A DNA stretch of 64,000 nucleotides from Streptococcus panodentis (GTDB lineage: Bacteria > Bacillota > Bacilli > Lactobacillales > Streptococcaceae). The position numbers and the translations under genes were made by a program. The notes beneath the pieces were generated by a model, which saw only the letters and a list, made by a program, of their open reading frames with translations, was not told where the DNA came from and searched no databases. Shown piece after piece: positions 56,788 to 64,000 of this stretch. Each line of letters opens with the position of its first letter. The stretch's first letter is position 1. The stretch spans positions 30,633 through 94,632 of the forward strand of contig NZ_QFAY01000009.1 of NCBI RefSeq assembly GCF_017884005.1, written 5' to 3'.

Positions 56788-58188
56788 ATGGACGCAAAAC
56801 TAAAATACAGGGCAAAGAAAATCAAGATGGTCTTTTTTGATATTGATGATACCCTGCGGGTCAAGGATACCGGCTTTATTCCGGAATCCATCAAAACAGT
56901 TTTCCAGCAGCTGCGAAGAAAAGGTATTTTGACCGGCATCGCTTCCGGTCGTGGAATCTTCGGTGTTGTTCCGGAGATTCGGGCTTTAAAACCTGACTTT
57001 TATGTGACTCTGAATGGCTCTTATGTAGAAGACAGCAAAGGCCGGGTGATTGCCCAGAAGGTCATTCCAAGGCAAAGGGTGGAAGCCTTTATCGCTTGGG
57101 CTGAAGCCGCCGGGATTGGATTTGGTCTGGTCGGCAGCCATGCTGCGGCCCTGTCTGCTCGGACGCCCCTGATTTCGGATGCAATTGACGTCGTCTATCC
57201 AGACTTGACTGTCAATCCTGACTTTTATGCGGAGCAGGACATTTATCAAATGTGGACCTTTGAGCAAGTCGGCGACAGTCTGCAGCTGCCGGAAGATCTG
57301 GCTGACCATTTGCGCTTGGTCCGCTGGCATCCCCATTCTTCAGATGTGGTGCCGATTGAGGGCTCCAAGGCATCTGGGGTTGCTAATGTTGTAGAGCACT
57401 TGGGTCTGAAACCTGAAAATGTCCTGGTTTTCGGAGACGGACTCAATGATTTAGAATTGTTTGACTATGTCGGTATCGGCATTGCTATGGGAATTTCCCA
57501 TGAAAAACTGCAGAAAAAAGCAGATTATATAACAAAAACAGTAGAAGAAGACGGCATTCTTGCCGCCTTGGAGGAATTAGGAATGGTAGAAAAAGAAGTG
57601 AATTACCCGCAGGCTAACCTTGCAGCAGCAGAAGGGCCGCTCGCAACGATAAAGACCAATCACGGTGATTTAAAGATTCGGTTATTTCCAGAGCAAGCCC
57701 CTAAAACTGTGGCCAACTTTATTGCTTTGGCTAAAGACGGCTATTATGACGGCGTCATTTTTCACCGGATTATCAAAGATTTCATGATTCAGGGTGGAGA
57801 TCCGACAGGGACCGGTATGGGCGGTCAGTCTATTTACGGAGAGAAGTTTGAAGATGAATTCTCACCGGAGCTTTACAATATCCGCGGCGCTCTTTCGATG
57901 GCCAATGCCGGTCCCAACACGAACGGCAGCCAGTTCTTTATTGTCCAAAACAGTAAGCTGCCTTATTCAGCCAAGGAATTGAGCCGCGGCGGATGGCCAG
58001 AGCCTATCGCGGAAATCTATGCCAGCAAAGGGGGGACTCCGCATCTGGACCGTCGCCATACGGTTTTTGGCCAGCTGGCTGATGAAGCTTCTTATGAGAT
58101 TTTGGATCAGATTGCAGCTGTTGAGACTGGAAGCATGGATAAGCCGGTTGACGATGTTGTAATTGAAACGATTGAGGTTGCAGACTGA
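56788..58188 (+). CDS. HAD hydrolase-cyclophilin fusion protein
   Basis: A 466-residue two-domain protein. Residues about 1-265 are a Cof-type HAD-IIB phosphatase with FFDIDDTLR, the cap region and VFGDGLNDLELF. Residues about 280-466 are a cyclophilin peptidyl-prolyl isomerase: GDLKIRLFPEQAPKTVANF, VIFHRIIKDFMIQGGDPTG and NTNGSQFFIVQN. Streptococci encode this fusion widely. The substrate of the HAD part is not known. The start at 56788 follows AGAGGGCTTC; earlier in-frame starts run into the BOX element. It overlaps cvfD by one base. Confidence 0.94.
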   Translation: MDAKLKYRAKKIKMVFFDIDDTLRVKDTGFIPESIKTVFQQLRRKGILTGIASGRGIFGVVPEIRALKPDFYVTLNGSYVEDSKGRVIAQKVIPRQRVEAFIAWAEAAGIGFGLVGSHAAALSARTPLISDAIDVVYPDLTVNPDFYAEQDIYQMWTFEQVGDSLQLPEDLADHLRLVRWHPHSSDVVPIEGSKASGVANVVEHLGLKPENVLVFGDGLNDLELFDYVGIGIAMGISHEKLQKKADYITKTVEEDGILAALEELGMVEKEVNYPQANLAAAEGPLATIKTNHGDLKIRLFPEQAPKTVANFIALAKDGYYDGVIFHRIIKDFMIQGGDPTGTGMGGQSIYGEKFEDEFSPELYNIRGALSMANAGPNTNGSQFFIVQNSKLPYSAKELSRGGWPEPIAEIYASKGGTPHLDRRHTVFGQLADEASYEILDQIAAVETGSMDKPVDDVVIETIEVAD

Positions 58189-58550
58189 TGAAGATTGGCG
58201 ACAAATTAAAAGGCAGGATTACAGGCATTCAGCCTTACGGAGCCTTTGTCGAGCTAGGGAATGGGACCATCGGCCTTATTCACATTTCAGAGATTCGTCC
58301 GGGCTATATTGAGAATATCCATGATATTTTGAAAATAGGTCAGCAGGTGCAGGTGCAGGTTGTGGACTATGATGAATTTTCCGGCAAGGCCAGTCTTTCC
58401 ATGAGAACTTTAGAAGAAGAGAGGCACCGCCTTCCCAGACGGCACCGCTTTTCCAACGGCCGCTGCAAAATCGGTTTTGAACCTCTGGGCAGACAAATGC
58501 CGATCTGGATTGAAGAAGCCAAGGGGTTTCTGAAAGAGGAAAAAGAGTAA
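58188..58550 (+). CDS. cvfD: S1-domain RNA-binding regulator CvfD
   Basis: A 120-residue protein made of one S1 RNA-binding domain (DKLKGRITGIQPYGAFVELG, GLIHISEIRPGYIENIHDIL) and a basic tail (RHRLPRRHRFSNGRCKIGFE). The pneumococcal CvfD acts as a post-transcriptional regulator with wide effects on virulence and stress genes; equivalence is inferred from size, sequence pattern and the position after the HAD-cyclophilin gene. Its ATG overlaps the preceding stop (TGATG). Confidence 0.88.
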   Translation: MKIGDKLKGRITGIQPYGAFVELGNGTIGLIHISEIRPGYIENIHDILKIGQQVQVQVVDYDEFSGKASLSMRTLEEERHRLPRRHRFSNGRCKIGFEPLGRQMPIWIEEAKGFLKEEKE

Positions 58551-58655
58551 GCATAGACAAAAAAAGACTTTCGAGCCGGCCGTGGCAAAGGATGGGAATG
58601 CTTTGACCATGGAAAGATGAAAAGAAGACGAGAAAGGATTTCTTTGTCTTTTTTA

Positions 58656-58760
58656 TCGTCATTTCGTTTATCTTTTATTCCGTCGTTAACTCGCCTTGCC
58701 GTACCCAAGTACAGCCTGCGGCTCGTTGCCTAGTACTATAAAAGCATACTAGAAGACTAT
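58656..58760 (+). repeat. BOX-like hybrid element, copy C
   Basis: Same order as copy B: TCGTCATTTCGTTTATC, then CGTTAACTCGCCTTGCC and GTACAGCCTGCGGCTCGTTG, then AAAAGCATACTAGAAGAC. Copies B and C are nearly identical in the first half. TATACTCTTCAAAACTC, a BOX-type end, follows directly at 58760. Confidence 0.8.
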
Positions 58761-58779
58761 ATACTCTTCAAAACTCAAA

Positions 58780-59191
58780 ATGATAATGAAAGCAGAGAGA
58801 AAGGATGTGGTTAAAAATCGCCTCCACAACTGCCCTGTCTTTAAAGCGGCGCTCATAATTCTTGCCATAGGTGGAAAAATGTGGCACCTTGCTTTCAAAT
58901 CCAATTCCAAGAAACCAGCGAAAGGCAATATTCATTTCAATCTCTTTCATGGTCTGGCATGGAGCGAATCCCATACAGGTTTTTTAAGAGAGGGATTTTG
59001 ATGAGCAGGACTGGATCCAGACTGGGCCGGCCTTGGTCAGGACTATAGCTGTCTTCTAAGAGGTCATAGATGAAATCAAAATCCACCACCTTCTCCACTT
59101 TTCGCAGGAAGTGGTCCTGTGGAACCAGCATATCTAAACTCATTAATTCCAGCTGTTGGCGCTCTAAATCTACTTGGTTTTTATGAAACAT
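58780..59191 (-). pseudogene. IS1182-type transposase, truncated and frameshifted
   Basis: On the minus strand the start reads MFHKNQVDLERQQLELMSLD and MLVPQDHFLRKVEKVVDFDF to KNLYGIRSMP, an IS1182/IS5-group N-terminus. Two bases appear to be missing near 58960, and the sequence goes on in another frame with QTMKEIEMNIAFRWFLG and KVPHFSTYGKNYERRF. It ends near 58790 at about a quarter of the usual length, with no catalytic core. A usable promoter-like TATAAT and GGAGG remain before the start. The IS inserted next to a BOX element and then decayed. Confidence 0.85.
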
Positions 59192-59235
59192 TGGCTGCAC
59201 CTCCATCACTTATCTCTATTATACTCCTAAAAACG

Positions 59236-59272
59236 ACAAAAAGTCCTGAGAAAGATGTCTTCTCAAGACTTT
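59236..59272 (-). terminator. cysK terminator
   Basis: Read on the minus strand, AGTCTTGAGAA and TTCTCAGGACT pair around GACATCT and run into TTTTT. Confidence 0.75.
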
Positions 59273-59283
59273 GTCTACAATCT

Positions 59284-59313
59284 GAAACCGGAACGAGCGT
59301 TCCGGTTTTTTTG
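59284..59313 (+). terminator. Second hairpin downstream of cysK
   Basis: AAACCGGAAC and GTTCCGGTTT form a perfect stem around GAGC, with a T run on the plus strand. Its direction fits read-through from the left. Confidence 0.7.
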
Positions 59314-59324
59314 TAAGATTTGAA

Positions 59325-60254
59325 TTAAGCCTCAAATTCATAAAGTGCTGTTGACAGATAGCGTTCGCCATTGTCCGGTGCCAGAGCCAGCACTTTTTTG
59401 CCGGCGCCCAATTTTTTAGCCACTTCAATAGCTGCGAAGATTGCTGCAGCAGAGGAGATTCCGACCAGGAAGCCTTCCTGTCCGCCGACCTGCCGGCCCA
59501 GTTCCAATGCTTGGTCGGAAGTGACGCGGACAATGCCGCCATAGGACTCAGTGTCCAAGGTTTCAGGAATGAAGCCGGCTGAAATTCCCTGAATTTTGTG
59601 CGGTCCTGGTTTCTCTCCAGAAAGAATAGCTGATTCGTCTGCCTCGACAGCATAGATTTGCACGTCTGGGTTGACCTTTTTCAGGGCGTGTGACACACCT
59701 GAGATTGTCCCGCCAGTACCAACACCGCCGACAAAAGCGTCCAGTCCGGTTTCACCGAAAGCAGCGATAATCTCTGCTCCTGTTGTTCTTTCGTGAACCT
59801 CTGGATTAGCTGGGTTATTAAACTGCAGCGGCAGCCAGCCCTGACGTTCTTGGGCAATTTCTTGAGCTTTGGCGATAGCTCCTTTCATCCCTTCACTGCC
59901 TGGTGTCAAAACCAATTCAGCGCCATAAGCCTGGATGATTTTGCGGCGTTCCACGCTCATCGTTTCCGGCATGACAATAACAACCTTGTAGCCCTTGGCT
60001 GCACCGACCCAAGACAGACCAATACCAGTATTTCCGGAAGTTGCTTCCACAATGGTGTCGCCCGGCTTGATAATGCCGTCGCCTTCAGCTGCCTCAATCA
60101 TGCTGAGAGCAATACGGTCTTTAACAGAAGAGCCCGGATTGAAAGCTTCTAACTTTACGTAAACATCCGCAGCTCCCTCGGGAACAAGACGATTCAGTTT
60201 GACAATAGGCGTATTTCCAATTAATTCAGTAATATTATTATAAATATGTGACAT
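59325..60254 (-). CDS. cysK: Cysteine synthase (O-acetylserine sulfhydrylase)
   Basis: A 309-residue PLP enzyme that makes cysteine from O-acetylserine and sulfide. The PLP lysine is in [16 protein letters not shown] near 44; [21 protein letters not shown] and the C-terminal active-site serine in ISSAAAI are typical. It could act as cysteine synthase A or a related homologue. It is transcribed alone on the minus strand, away from comFA. Confidence 0.95.
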   Translation of the reverse strand: MSHIYNNITELIGNTPIVKLNRLVPEGAADVYVKLEAFNPGSSVKDRIALSMIEAAEGDGIIKPGDTIVEATSGNTGIGLSWVGAAKGYKVVIVMPETMSVERRKIIQAYGAELVLTPGSEGMKGAIAKAQEIAQERQGWLPLQFNNPANPEVHERTTGAEIIAAFGETGLDAFVGGVGTGGTISGVSHALKKVNPDVQIYAVEADESAILSGEKPGPHKIQGISAGFIPETLDTESYGGIVRVTSDQALELGRQVGGQEGFLVGISSAAAIFAAIEVAKKLGAGKKVLALAPDNGERYLSTALYEFEA

Positions 60255-60375
60255 AAAGTTTATACCTCAATATAGCTTAATAGAACCAGTATAAAACGAA
60301 AAACAGGCTTTGTAAAATATAAAAAAGCTATGGCTCTGATAGAGAAAATTTATAGCAAACCTGTTTCTGCATGCC

Positions 60376-61008
60376 TTACATTTCAAGAGGAACTTCCACT
60401 TGCCGCAGTCCTTGATTGGCAATGGTGATTTTTCCCTTAAAAAATTCAGTCAGCCGATGTTTGAGTGCTTCTGACTGGTCCTTGTCAACAAAGACCGTCG
60501 CAGCAACGCTGTCTGTAAATACGGTATCATATTCAGTCAGGCCTTCATTTTTGAGGAAGACAGGGAAATCCTGATAGCGGCTGTAAGACATGCTCACCCG
60601 CAGTCCAGCCTGTTCCTTGATTTCCACCCGTCCGATTTCCTTGATAGCCAAAGCCACACTGCCGGCATAAGCTCGGATAAGGCCGCCAGCCCCTAGCTTA
60701 ATACCGCCAAAATAGCGGGTGACGACCACGCAGAGATTGGTCAGTTCCTGATTTTCCAAAACCCCCAGCATGGGCACGCCAGCGGTACCGCTGGGTTCAC
60801 CGTCATCGCTGGTCCGTTTGATGTCACTTTGGGGGCCGAGGATAAAGGCAGAGCAGTTGTGACTGGCCTTGTAGTGCTCTTTCTTAACCGCTGCAATAAA
60901 GTTGCGGGCTTCTTCTTCAGTGTAAATGCGTTTAACATGGCAGATGAAGCGGGATTTCTTGATTTCTTCTTCTACCTGTCCATCTGCTTTGATTGTTTTA
61001 AATTCCAT
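60376..61008 (-). CDS. YigZ/IMPACT family protein
   Basis: A 210-residue protein with the family signature FICHVKRIYTEEEARNFIAA, HNCSAFILG, SDDGEPSGTAG and VVVTRYFGGIKLGAGGLIRA. A small ferredoxin-like domain follows (RVSMSYSRYQDFPVFLKNEG). IMPACT relatives bind translation regulators in eukaryotes; the bacterial role is unknown. It diverges from comFA across 56 bp, and this pairing is common in streptococci. Confidence 0.93.
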   Translation of the reverse strand: MEFKTIKADGQVEEEIKKSRFICHVKRIYTEEEARNFIAAVKKEHYKASHNCSAFILGPQSDIKRTSDDGEPSGTAGVPMLGVLENQELTNLCVVVTRYFGGIKLGAGGLIRAYAGSVALAIKEIGRVEIKEQAGLRVSMSYSRYQDFPVFLKNEGLTEYDTVFTDSVAATVFVDKDQSEALKHRLTEFFKGKITIANQGLRQVEVPLEM

Positions 61009-61049
61009 ACTTTCATTTTACAAAAAAAGATTGCATTTGCCAAAAGAAT

Positions 61050-61057
61050 TACGAATG
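61050..61057 (+). promoter_or_regulatory. cin-box-like competence promoter of comFA
   Basis: TACGAATG matches the SigX (ComX) cin-box TACGAATA in seven of eight positions. It stands only 7 bp before the comFA ATG, so the message would have almost no leader. No ribosome-binding site is seen. Confidence 0.65.
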
Positions 61058-61064
61058 AATAAGT

Positions 61065-62363
61065 ATGACAGAAAGAGCAGATTGTTTAGGCCGAATTTTT
61101 ACAGAAGACCAGTTGGCAGCAGCACTACGGGAAGAGGCCCAGAGGCTGCCCGCTATGCGAAAGTCGGAGGGCAGCTTTTACTGCAGCCGCTGCGGCAGCA
61201 AGGCGGATGGGGAGCACCGGCTGCCGGCTGGTGCCTATTATTGCCGGCAGTGTCTGATGTTGGGGCGAGTTCGCAGCGACCAGACTCTCTATTATTTCCC
61301 GCAGGAGCCTTTTCCTAGAAACTGTGTCCTCACATGGCAGGGACAGCTGACAGCTTTTCAGGAAAAAGTCTCGCAAGGCCTGCTGCAGGCGATTGACAGA
61401 CAGCAAAATACATTAGTGCATGCTGTTACCGGGGCTGGGAAAACGGAGATGATCTATCAGGCGGCAGCAAAAATAGTGGATAGAGGAGGATCAGTCTGCT
61501 TAGCCAGCCCCCGCATTGATGTTTGTTTAGAGCTGTATCGCCGGATAAAGGAAGATTTTGCCTGCGATATTGCCCTCCTGTACGGAGATTCAGAGCCTTA
61601 TGTCCGCAGTCCGCTGGTCATTGCAACCACCCATCAGCTCCTCAGGTTTTATCGCGCCTTTGATTTGCTGATTGTGGATGAGGTTGATGCCTTTCCCTAT
61701 GTGGACAACCCGATTCTTTATCATGCAGTAAAACAAGCGGTTAAGACAGAGAGTACGACCATATTTCTGACCGCAACCTCCACGGACGAATTGGATAAAA
61801 AAGTGAAAAAAGGAGAGCTGCAGCGGCTCAGTCTGCCCAGAAGATTTCACGGCAATCCTCTGACAGTACCCCGGAAAGTCTGGCTGCCGCATTTTCAAAA
61901 GCAGGTAGAAAAAGGGAAGCTGTCTCCCAAGTTGAAAAAAATTCTCAAGGAGCAGAGAAAGACTGGATTTCCCCTCTTAGTTTTTGCTGCGGAAATCCAA
62001 AGAGGACAGGAGATTGCCGGAATTTTAAAGCGGCACTTTCCACATGAAAAAATCGGCTTTGTCGCTTCTACGACGGAAAATCGCCTGGAGCTGGTTGAGC
62101 AGTTTCGGCAGAAAGAGATCAGCATTCTGGTGACAACTACTATTTTGGAGCGGGGAGTGACTTTTCCTAGCGTAGATGTTTTTGTGCTGGAAGCCAATCA
62201 CCGCCTGTTCAGCCGCAGTGCGCTGGTGCAGATTTCTGGGCGCGTGGGACGCAGTATGGATAGGCCCACTGGCCAGCTGCTCTTTTTTCACGACGGCAGC
62301 ACATCTGCTATTGAAAAAGCCATCAGCGAAATCAAAGCCATGAATCGGGAGGCCGGTCTATGA
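61065..62363 (+). CDS. comFA: Competence helicase ComFA
   Basis: A 432-residue DEAD-type ATPase thought to drive transforming DNA through the membrane channel ComEC. A four-Cys zinc site comes first (CSRCGSKADGEHRLPAGAYY, then CRQC). Walker A is AVTGAGKTEM near 127, Walker B is IVDEVDAFPY, and the second helicase half has SILVTTTILERGVTFPSV and QISGRVGRSMDRPTG. Expression should be limited to competence. It overlaps comFC by 4 bp. Confidence 0.96.
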   Translation: MTERADCLGRIFTEDQLAAALREEAQRLPAMRKSEGSFYCSRCGSKADGEHRLPAGAYYCRQCLMLGRVRSDQTLYYFPQEPFPRNCVLTWQGQLTAFQEKVSQGLLQAIDRQQNTLVHAVTGAGKTEMIYQAAAKIVDRGGSVCLASPRIDVCLELYRRIKEDFACDIALLYGDSEPYVRSPLVIATTHQLLRFYRAFDLLIVDEVDAFPYVDNPILYHAVKQAVKTESTTIFLTATSTDELDKKVKKGELQRLSLPRRFHGNPLTVPRKVWLPHFQKQVEKGKLSPKLKKILKEQRKTGFPLLVFAAEIQRGQEIAGILKRHFPHEKIGFVASTTENRLELVEQFRQKEISILVTTTILERGVTFPSVDVFVLEANHRLFSRSALVQISGRVGRSMDRPTGQLLFFHDGSTSAIEKAISEIKAMNREAGL

Positions 62364-63025
62364 AGCATTGTCTGTTGTGCAGCAGTCAGCTGAAAGAAAT
62401 GCTGACTTTTTCACAGTTTTTCTTATTGAAGCCAGAAAAACCGCGTATCTGCTCAAGCTGTTTTGAAAATTTTGAGCAAATAACGGACCAGCATTGTCCA
62501 CGATGCTGCCGAAAAGGCAGTGCAGAGATTTGTTCAGACTGTCAAAGCTGGTCTCGAGAAGGCTATCAGGTACAGCATTTTTCCTGTTTCACTTATAATC
62601 AGGCTATGAAAGATTATTTCAGCCAATACAAATTTCAGGGTGATTATCTGCTGAGATTTGTATTTGGAGAAACGGTCAGGGAAAAGATGAGGGCGTTTAA
62701 GGGCTATCTAGCAGTTCCTGTCCCGGTTAGTCCGGAAAAATTCCTGCATAGAGGTTTTAATCAGGTTGAAGGTATCTTAGACGGTGCAGGTATAGCATAC
62801 AAAAATATTTTAGAAAAAAGAGACACCGTGGCACAGTCCAGCAAAAATAGGGAGGAACGTCTGCAGACTCAGCAGTGTTTCAGTATTAAAGAAGACCAGC
62901 ATCTGCCAGAAAAAATTATTTTGATAGATGATATTTATACAACGGGAAAAACACTGCAGTTGGCTAAGCAAATCCTGCTGGAAGCGGGTGTGAAAGAAAT
63001 TTTGACATTTTCAATTGCTAGGTGA
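62360..63025 (+). CDS. comFC: ComFC phosphoribosyltransferase-like competence protein
   Basis: A 221-residue protein needed for DNA uptake in competent cells, acting with ComFA. It has N-terminal zinc-type Cys pairs (CLLC, CSSC, CPRC, CSDC) and a C-terminal PRTase motif ILIDDIYTTGKTLQLAKQIL. It begins MKHCLLCSSQLKEMLTFSQF and overlaps comFA through ATGA, so it shares the competence promoter. Confidence 0.95.
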   Translation: MKHCLLCSSQLKEMLTFSQFFLLKPEKPRICSSCFENFEQITDQHCPRCCRKGSAEICSDCQSWSREGYQVQHFSCFTYNQAMKDYFSQYKFQGDYLLRFVFGETVREKMRAFKGYLAVPVPVSPEKFLHRGFNQVEGILDGAGIAYKNILEKRDTVAQSSKNREERLQTQQCFSIKEDQHLPEKIILIDDIYTTGKTLQLAKQILLEAGVKEILTFSIAR

Positions 63026-63033
63026 GAAAAAAT

Positions 63034-63062
63034 TTGCAAAAATGAAATGAAAGCGTTATAAT
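63034..63062 (+). promoter_or_regulatory. hpf promoter with cre-like site
   Basis: TTGCAA (63034-63039), a 17-bp spacer and TATAAT (63057-63062). TGAAAGCGTTATAA overlaps the -10 and matches the CcpA cre pattern at about 13 of 14 positions, closely resembling the site in front of nagA. Confidence 0.6.
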
Positions 63063-63106
63063 GATATTATAAATAAAACATTTATGTTTAGAAAGAAGGT
63101 ACTTAT

Positions 63107-63649
63107 ATGCTTAAATATAGTATCCGTGGTGAAAACCTAGAAGTAACAGATGCTCTCCGTGACTACGTAGTTTCTAAACTTGAGAAGATTGAGAAGTATT
63201 TCCAAGCAGAGCAGGAACTGGATGCACGCGTAAACCTCAAGGTCTACCGTGAAAAGACGGCTAAGGTGGAAGTAACCATTCCGCTTGGCTCGATTACCCT
63301 TCGTGCAGAAGATGTTTCTCAGGATATGTACGGTTCTATTGATTTGGTAACAGATAAAATTGAACGTCAAATCCGTAAAAATAAAACAAAAATTGAAAGA
63401 AAGAACCGCAATAAGGTTGCTACCAGCCAGCTGTTCACAGATGCTTTAGTAGAAGAAAGCGAAGATATTCCATCAAAAGTAGTTCGCTCAAAACATATTG
63501 ATTTAAAGCCGATGGACTTAGAAGAAGCTCTGCTGCAAATGGATTTGCTGGGGCATGATTTCTTCATCTATTCAGATGCCGAAGATGGGACAACCAATGT
63601 CATTTACCGTCGAGAAGACGGGGATATCGGCCTCTTGGAAGTAAAATAA
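63107..63649 (+). CDS. hpf: Ribosome hibernation promoting factor, long form
   Basis: A 180-residue protein (YfiA/RaiA family) that binds the 30S subunit and dimerises ribosomes in resting cells. The N-terminal domain starts MLKYSIRGENLEVTDALRDY; the linker KNKTKIERKNRNKV and the C-terminal dimerisation domain (MDLEEALLQMDLLGHDFFIY) mark the long form. The ATG follows AGAAAGAAGG. It sits between comFC and an rRNA operon, as in other streptococci. Confidence 0.96.
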   Translation: MLKYSIRGENLEVTDALRDYVVSKLEKIEKYFQAEQELDARVNLKVYREKTAKVEVTIPLGSITLRAEDVSQDMYGSIDLVTDKIERQIRKNKTKIERKNRNKVATSQLFTDALVEESEDIPSKVVRSKHIDLKPMDLEEALLQMDLLGHDFFIYSDAEDGTTNVIYRREDGDIGLLEVK

Positions 63650-63661
63650 AGAAATAAAAAA

Positions 63662-63702
63662 GGAGGCTGGGACAGGGTGTCTCAGCCTCGCTTTGCTTTT
63701 GA
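63662..63702 (+). terminator. hpf terminator
   Basis: GAGGCTGGGACA and TGTCTCAGCCTC pair around GGG (63664-63690), with a T-rich tail (GCTTTGCTTTT). Confidence 0.75.
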
Positions 63703-63932
63703 GTATGATTGCTGTCTCCGTTCGCATGCTAAGCCTGGTCAGATTCCGTGCTGAGATGAGCAGAGTTTTGGTTTTTTGGCATTTCAGCTGCGCTTTTTTA
63801 GGACGGACAGATCCTCAAGCTATGCATTCAAATATGACATCACTTCATAATGAAAGCACTCCTTATTTTAAAGGTTTTGTAAGAGCTCTGTAAAAAAATC
63901 GGCAATAAATTAAAAAACTTTTCAAAAATGAC
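63703..63932. other. hpf-rrn spacer
   Basis: A short open frame crosses this stretch but has no recognisable product or ribosome-binding site, and I see no gene. The DNA becomes AT-rich near the rRNA promoter. Confidence 0.5.
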
Positions 63933-64000
63933 TTGACATAGCGAGGTGCAGGTGATATACTAATATAGTTGTCGCCAAGAGCGGCAGAAAGACCATTGAA
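63933..64000 (+). promoter_or_regulatory. rRNA operon promoter and start of leader
   Basis: TTGACA (63933-63938), a 17-bp spacer and TATACT (63956-63961) make a near-consensus promoter. The following AATATAGTTGTCGC and the final AAAGACCATTGAA are what is seen just before 16S rRNA in streptococci (leader with the ACC-TTGAA type box). The 16S gene itself lies beyond the window. Stringent control is expected but not shown. Confidence 0.8.

Noticed and set aside
63693..63893. 66-codon frame before the rRNA promoter
   Set aside because: It starts in the hpf terminator tail, lacks a ribosome-binding site and resembles no known protein.

Overview
The window is a piece of a Streptococcus chromosome. 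The evidence is the gene content and order: infB-rbfA, rsmH-ftsL-pbp2x-mraY, pbp1a-recU next to ypsA-gpsB-rnpB-(THUMP methylase)-mapZ, luxS, rny, gmk-rpoZ-priA-fmt-rsmB-phpP-stkP-liaFSR, and comFA-comFC-hpf leading into an rRNA promoter at the right edge. MapZ, GpsB, a StkP with PASTA repeats, BOX-type repeats and a competence (cin-box-like) promoter all fit the genus. The coding sequence is fairly GC-rich for a streptococcus. I cannot name the species.

Layout. 1-5000: end of the infB operon, nagA, a small membrane protein, an aldo/keto reductase and a decayed Rpn-family nuclease. 5000-9660: an AT-rich, accessory-looking cassette (TelA-like protein, small membrane protein, lipoprotein joining a solute-binding-like region to a VWA domain, TIM-barrel protein). 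9840-14575: a large YSIRK-type subtilisin-like protease behind a WalR-like box. 14600-18950: a glycine T-box leader, an unexpected zinc-peptidase-like gene, two tandem structured elements each starting with a copy of the glyQ start, then glyQ-glyS. 19000-20475: DUF896 protein and an XRE/DUF3278 operon with two operator-like palindromes. 20700-25300: division/cell-wall cluster. 25400-33050: DEAD-box helicase, amino-acid ABC transporter, tandem repeats, trxB, pncB-nadE and an acetyltransferase remnant. 33100-43000: pepC, BOX debris, pbp1a-recU, ypsA, gpsB, rnpB, RNA methylase, mapZ, luxS. 43000-58550: rny with a long leader, then gmk to liaR, a HAD-cyclophilin fusion and cvfD. 58650-64000: repeats and an IS1182-type remnant, cysK, a YigZ-family gene, comFA-comFC, hpf and the rrn promoter.

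How the genes fit together. Much of the window is cell-envelope growth and its control: PBP2x, MraY, PBP1a, FtsL, GpsB, MapZ, the PhpP/StkP phosphatase-kinase pair and the LiaFSR envelope-stress system. A second group serves translation and RNA: IF2, RbfA, GlyRS, RNase P, RNase Y, HPF, CvfD and rRNA methylases. Accessory material is concentrated at 4500-15960.

The observation I consider most novel is at 15622-15960. Two adjacent sequence units differ in sequence but preserve the same three-way-junction pairing plus a fourth hairpin through compensatory changes. Each unit begins with a copy of the ribosome-binding site and first codons of glyQ. Together with the peptidase gene they separate the glycine T-box from glyQS. 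The TelA/VWA cassette is the second candidate system.
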